DNA from: an uncultured Clostridia bacterium
GTDB lineage: Bacteria; Bacillota; Clostridia; Oscillospirales; Acutalibacteraceae
DNA: 8,600 nucleotides
Assembly: GCA_946186535.1 (NCBI GenBank)
Contig: CAMHNT010000086.1
Location: forward strand, 1-8,600
Reading direction: 5' to 3'
A program made the translations under genes and the position numbers. Of this stretch, positions 6,199 to 8,600 are shown piece by piece (the stretch's first letter is position 1; each line of letters opens with the position of its first letter). Below the pieces are notes generated by a model. The model was not told the DNA's origin, made no database searches, and worked only from the letters and a program-made list of their open reading frames with translations.

Positions 6199-6549
6199 TT
6201 AATTTCTTTCAACTACTTCGTAAACACGACCCTTTTGTGTGATTACCTCGTACTTATCCATGAACTCGTCCATATTCGTTCCTTCGGCAACGATGACCTT
6301 GTACTTGTAGGTACTCTGCTTTGTTACCGATGTTGAATATGCCGAGAAGATAAGAGCGGATACCAAAAAGTAAACAACTGCCATAATGAAAGCCATCTGT
6401 CTGTAGTTCTCGTTTGTAATGCCAAGAATGCTTGCGGCTGTTGTTCCAATAGTAAACAATATAAAGAGTATAATAGGAATAGGTCTTGTTTCATCATCAA
6501 CTATGATTTTTGTAGTTTCTGTTCTACTTACAATTTTTACTCCACGCAT
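6199..6549 (-). CDS. Small two-helix membrane protein of unknown function
   Basis: A 116-residue protein I do not recognise. A short polar N-terminus with a strand-like TTKIIVDDE (12-20) is followed by two hydrophobic helices, about 23-43 (PIPIILFILFTIGTTAASIL) and 52-72 (MAFIMAVVYFLVSALIFSAYS), joined by a short polar turn (TNENYRQ). The C-terminal 40 residues are soluble, with YKYKVIVAEG, a helical NMDEFMDKY and RVYEVVERN, suggesting a small alpha/beta domain on the same side as the N-terminus. No catalytic motif is seen. The ATG (6547-6549) has a weak SD GGGTGGG (6557-6563) 7 nt upstream. A promoter and a terminator bracket it, so it appears to be a single-gene transcript. Confidence 0.8.
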   Translation of the reverse strand: MRGVKIVSRTETTKIIVDDETRPIPIILFILFTIGTTAASILGITNENYRQMAFIMAVVYFLVSALIFSAYSTSVTKQSTYKYKVIVAEGTNMDEFMDKYEVITQKGRVYEVVERN

Positions 6550-6587
6550 AAATCATCCCACCCAAATAGATTTTATCTGTTGATTCT

Positions 6588-6616
6588 ATTTTACTATATT
6601 TATTGTAAAATTCCAA
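6588..6616 (-). promoter_or_regulatory. Sigma-A promoter of the small membrane-protein gene
   Basis: Minus-strand -35 box TTGGAA (6611-6616, 4 of 6) and -10 box TAAAAT (6588-6593, 5 of 6) are separated by exactly 17 nt. The predicted start is near 6581, giving a leader of about 32 nt. Confidence 0.65.
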
Positions 6617-6783
6617 TAGTTTTTTTAAAAAAAAATTGGAAAATTTAATTTTTTTTATAATCTGCGGCATTTTAATTCCTACAAAGAAATTTAAGCGTGA
6701 TATCCGTTGATTATTTTATCATTTATATAATCATCAAACAATAAATCATACTTAATTTTTTTGTTTTTGAACTATCATGAAAA

Positions 6784-8547
6784 TCAATGCCTTTGCGTTT
6801 CTCCGTTATCTGCAACAAAAGTAATTTTAACGTCAAACGACTTGCTTGTTGACGAACTTGTTGCAGGACGATAAATCGAAATCACCGCCTCATCACCGGG
6901 CTGATAATTTGCCATGACGGAGAACAATTCACTGAAATCTCCTACTTTCTGACCGTCGATCGCAGTAATGATATCGTTAACTTGAGCGTCCGTTTCCTTA
7001 AGAGGACTGTCATCTGCAATCTCCGATATAACAATTCCTTCGGGAATATCGCTCAGAAAATCGCCGTAAGACACAGTGCCTGTAATTCCGAGTCTAACTC
7101 TGTCGGAAACATATCCCTGACCGATAAGATCATTGACAATTTCTACCGTTGTATTGGAAGGAATGGCAAACCCCATACCTTCGTAATCCGTATTGGAAAT
7201 TTTTATGGTCGTGATACCCATAACCTGACCGGCACTGTTGAGAAGCGGTCCGCCCGAATTTCCGGGATTGATCGCCGCGTCGGTCTGAATATATGAAACC
7301 AGTCTGTTTGAAGCGACGGTTCTGTTTAATGCGGAAACACATCCTTTGGTCAGCGAGTTGGTGTATGCCGTGCCGCCCGGATTTCCTACGGCAATAGCGT
7401 CCTGACCTACTTCGATCTGATCCGAGTTGACGAATTCAACGGGCTTAAGGCCGTCTGCGTCAATTTTAACAACCGCAAGATCCGTTCTCGAATCATATCC
7501 GACAATAGCCGCCGCATATGAACTTTCATCGCTGAGAATGATCTCAACGCTGTACTCCCCAGAATCATTGAGAACGTGACTGTTTGTCACAATATATCCG
7601 TCCTCGGAAATTATGATTCCTGTGCCGCTGCCAAGAGCCAAATCTTCATTTCCTATTTCACCGTCATAAACAACGACGTTAACAACGGAATTTTCCACTC
7701 TTTTGAAAGCGTCCTTTGCTGTATATTTGGGTGCGTCTATATCATCGGGCTGATCTGCAACCGTGATATTTGCCGCATCCTTATTCACAACCGTACTTCG
7801 GTCGGGAGCCTCCTTCAGCTGGCTCGGCTCATTGTCGCTGTCGTTATTGTCAATAAAGTCATAACCGCCGGAAATATCGTCGCTGTCATCCGACTCGGAA
7901 GAATCCTCATCGGGATCGTCATCAAAAAATCCACCGAATCCGAAGTTGTAGCCATAATCCGTGTCGAGATCAATAAACCTATCAAGATCTCCGCCGAAAA
8001 CTCCGTTTTCACTGTAAGTGTGCATGCATTCAAGAATGAATCCGACTAAAAATATAACCGTAAGTCCGGTAATAATAATAAGATAAGCCTTCAGCCCCGA
8101 ACTGATTTTAGCTTTTGGCGGCTGAGCATAAACCGCCGCATTTCCGTTTCTCTGATACTGAACCTGTTGTGAATCACTCCGGTACGGATTTACTGCCGTT
8201 CCGGCATAATCATCAACGGCATTCCGGGAATCACTGCTCTCGCCATACCTGGCATCAGTCTTCGGAAGCACGTCCGCGTTCTGTTCCTCAGCCGTTTTCT
8301 CATAAGGCGATTTTATTTCCGTCTCGTTCAGAGTGTTTTCATACTCTGCATTCACTGCTGCTTCAATATTTTCAATTTTCTTTTCAATCCTGTCATTATT
8401 GTCGGTTTCGTCAGAAGCAGAGGTTCTGAACCGCACCTCCGATTCATCTTCAGGCTGTTCTGTTTCTTTTTGAAGCGATACGAATCCGTTCACATTTCTG
8501 TTCTCGGGAATCTTGTTTTCGTTATTCTCATCAAACAAATCGCTCAT
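6784..8547 (-). CDS. htrA: HtrA/DegP-like membrane-anchored serine protease with PDZ domain
   Basis: A 587-residue surface protease of the S1C family that degrades misfolded or damaged exported proteins. Residues 1-150 are a polar, Glu/Asn/Ser-rich cytoplasmic tail; 153-173 is one membrane helix (AYLIIITGLTVIFLVGFILEC); 175-270 is a disordered, very acidic outer linker (DDDPDEDSSESDDSDD); 275-475 is the trypsin-like domain with catalytic H324 (TNSHVLND), D356 (SRTDLAVVK) and S431 (GNSGGPL); 484-575 is a single PDZ domain (GIVISEIADDSPL, DIITAIDGQKV). All three catalytic residues are present. HtrA proteins of Gram-positives usually have this tail-helix-protease-PDZ order; the tail here is long. 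The start is set by SD AGGAGG (8555-8560), 7 nt from ATG. No clear terminator is seen after the stop. Another trypsin-like PDZ protease name would be equally acceptable. Confidence 0.93.
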   Translation of the reverse strand: MSDLFDENNENKIPENRNVNGFVSLQKETEQPEDESEVRFRTSASDETDNNDRIEKKIENIEAAVNAEYENTLNETEIKSPYEKTAEEQNADVLPKTDARYGESSDSRNAVDDYAGTAVNPYRSDSQQVQYQRNGNAAVYAQPPKAKISSGLKAYLIIITGLTVIFLVGFILECMHTYSENGVFGGDLDRFIDLDTDYGYNFGFGGFFDDDPDEDSSESDDSDDISGGYDFIDNNDSDNEPSQLKEAPDRSTVVNKDAANITVADQPDDIDAPKYTAKDAFKRVENSVVNVVVYDGEIGNEDLALGSGTGIIISEDGYIVTNSHVLNDSGEYSVEIILSDESSYAAAIVGYDSRTDLAVVKIDADGLKPVEFVNSDQIEVGQDAIAVGNPGGTAYTNSLTKGCVSALNRTVASNRLVSYIQTDAAINPGNSGGPLLNSAGQVMGITTIKISNTDYEGMGFAIPSNTTVEIVNDLIGQGYVSDRVRLGITGTVSYGDFLSDIPEGIVISEIADDSPLKETDAQVNDIITAIDGQKVGDFSELFSVMANYQPGDEAVISIYRPATSSSTSKSFDVKITFVADNGETQRH

Positions 8548-8581
8548 TATTTTCCCTCCTGATATTAGAGTCGTCCTACAA

Positions 8582-8587
8582 ACTATA
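8582..8587 (-). promoter_or_regulatory. Possible -10 box of the htrA-like gene
   Basis: TATAGT on the minus strand (5 of 6 consensus) would place transcription start near 8575, about 28 nt before the ATG. The matching -35 would fall beyond the window edge, so this cannot be confirmed. Confidence 0.3.
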
Positions 8588-8600
8588 TTCCAAAGCTAAG

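Noticed and set aside
6617..6783. T- and A-runs downstream of the htrA-like gene as a terminator
   Set aside because: Runs are present (around 6619-6656), but there is no GC-containing stem before them on the minus strand. TGATTAT/ATAATCA (6708-6733) is AT-only and not followed by a U-run.
7576..8429. Plus-strand open frames opposite the 5' half of the htrA-like gene
   Set aside because: Shadows of the acidic linker and tail; the minus-strand frame has a strong SD and intact protease motifs.

Overview
The window looks like chromosomal DNA from a Gram-positive, starch-degrading gut Clostridia species, most likely a Ruminococcus (R. bromii-like). The evidence is a type I dockerin on a secreted starch-binding protein, CBM26-like starch-binding modules, a secreted GH13 amylase, Firmicutes-type Shine-Dalgarno sequences (AGGAGG) and sigma-A promoters, and AT-rich intergenic DNA. 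The genus is inferred from protein architecture, not from a database match. All six recognisable genes lie on the minus strand, so transcription runs from high to low coordinates.

Region by region, right to left in the direction of transcription. (1) 8547-6784: a membrane-anchored HtrA-type serine protease with a PDZ domain. (2) 6549-6199: a small two-helix membrane protein of unknown function, with its own promoter (6588-6616) and a terminator (6142-6179). (3) 6126-5040: a two-gene unit, overlapping by 14 nt, of a UPF0178 (YaiI/YqxD) protein and a HAD-superfamily phosphatase. (4) 5039-4688: a 352-nt non-coding stretch with a candidate promoter and a palindrome over its -35 region. (5) 4687-3167: a secreted non-catalytic protein with a CBM26-like module, two Ig-like modules, a long Ser/Thr/Asp linker and a C-terminal dockerin. 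(6) 3166-3024: a 143-nt spacer with a large imperfect hairpin. (7) 3023-690: a secreted amylase (CBM26-like module plus GH13 catalytic domain) without a dockerin, ending at a clear intrinsic terminator. (8) 689-278: a non-coding stretch with two related palindromes and a near-consensus promoter driving (9) 277-1, the start of a DUF6465 protein with a histone-H1-like Lys/Ala/Thr tail, cut by the window edge.

The biological core is the pair at 690-4687. The dockerin protein has the layout of a non-catalytic subunit of an amylosome, the cohesin/dockerin starch-degrading complex known from R. bromii. It can hold starch and dock to a cohesin scaffold. The adjacent amylase carries a related starch-binding module but no dockerin, so it probably acts as a free or starch-bound enzyme. 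The other genes look like ordinary housekeeping or envelope functions. No CRISPR array, transposase, phage gene, tRNA or rRNA was seen.
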